A stretch of DNA of 64,000 bases from Bordetella genomosp. 9. GTDB lineage: Bacteria > Pseudomonadota > Gammaproteobacteria > Burkholderiales > Burkholderiaceae_B. This document shows, in pieces, positions 63,937-64,000 of this stretch (positions are counted from its first letter, which is position 1; every line of letters begins with the position of its first letter). Where the stretch lies: the NCBI RefSeq assembly GCF_002119725.1, contig NZ_CP021109.1, positions 2,170,001 through 2,234,000 of the forward strand, given 5' to 3'. The translations under genes were made by a program, and so were the position numbers. The notes below the pieces were generated by a model. It made no database searches. It was not told the origin of the DNA and saw only the letters and a program-made list of their open reading frames with translations.

Positions 63937-64000
63937 GTCAGAGGAGCGGGACGATACCAAGAATCGCTGTTTTGTTCAACTTTCTGTCAGTTTTTGGGGG

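Overview
The window is 64 kb of high-GC chromosome from a betaproteobacterium, most likely Alcaligenaceae (Bordetella/Achromobacter-like). The inference rests on orphan Bug-type (Bordetella uptake gene) solute-binding proteins, the glnA-ntrB-ntrC order, a bifunctional SpoT beside rpoZ and gmk, and the GC-rich codon use. I see no rRNA, tRNA, CRISPR array, transposase or phage gene.

Layout. 0-3 kb: the 3' end of tatD, an exported ankyrin protein, a YnfA-type membrane protein, then about 900 bp with two short tandem-repeat arrays and a perfect 23-bp palindrome ahead of a MarR-type regulator. 3-9.3 kb: a fused 5-oxoprolinase followed by a glnHPQ-type amino-acid ABC transporter. 9.4-12.7 kb (minus strand): gmk, rpoZ, spoT. 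12.8-18.2 kb: an SDR, an NlpC/P60 hydrolase, a TonB-dependent receptor with a His/Cys-rich exported protein behind an AT-rich, Zur-like palindrome, and a bestrophin gene that has lost its 5' part. 18.2-23.5 kb: a MoxR/DUF58/VWA locus with a membrane-anchored HtrA-like protease and a second, divergent VWA gene. 23.6-34.9 kb: yicC, rph, a chemoreceptor, an autotransporter adhesin, an EAL-CBS-GGDEF protein, rdgB and hemW. The autotransporter lies between two 265-bp direct repeats that copy the 3' end of the EAL-GGDEF gene, so it looks like an insertion. 34.9-39.1 kb: glnA (NtrC sites plus a sigma-54 promoter), ntrB, ntrC. 39.1-42 kb: a LysR regulator divergent from two pirins.

42.1-60.3 kb is an accessory catabolic region. 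Fifteen genes run on the minus strand: an NtaA/DszA-type flavin monooxygenase, an AtuA-family protein, a DUF4387 protein, a complete branched-chain-type ABC transporter (livKHMGF), a metallo-beta-lactamase-fold hydrolase and an MmgE/PrpD protein, then a LysR regulator, an aldehyde dehydrogenase, two Bug proteins and a hydroxyisobutyrate-dehydrogenase-type enzyme. A divergent LysR regulator is followed by a flavin reductase fused to an IclR-type ligand-binding domain, the likely FMNH2 supplier. Together they suggest an import-and-degrade pathway for an unidentified substrate, started by a two-component monooxygenase whose reductase may be gated by a small molecule. This is the best candidate for an undescribed system.

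60.3-64 kb: a ferric-iron ABC transporter (fbpABC-type) behind a good Fur box.
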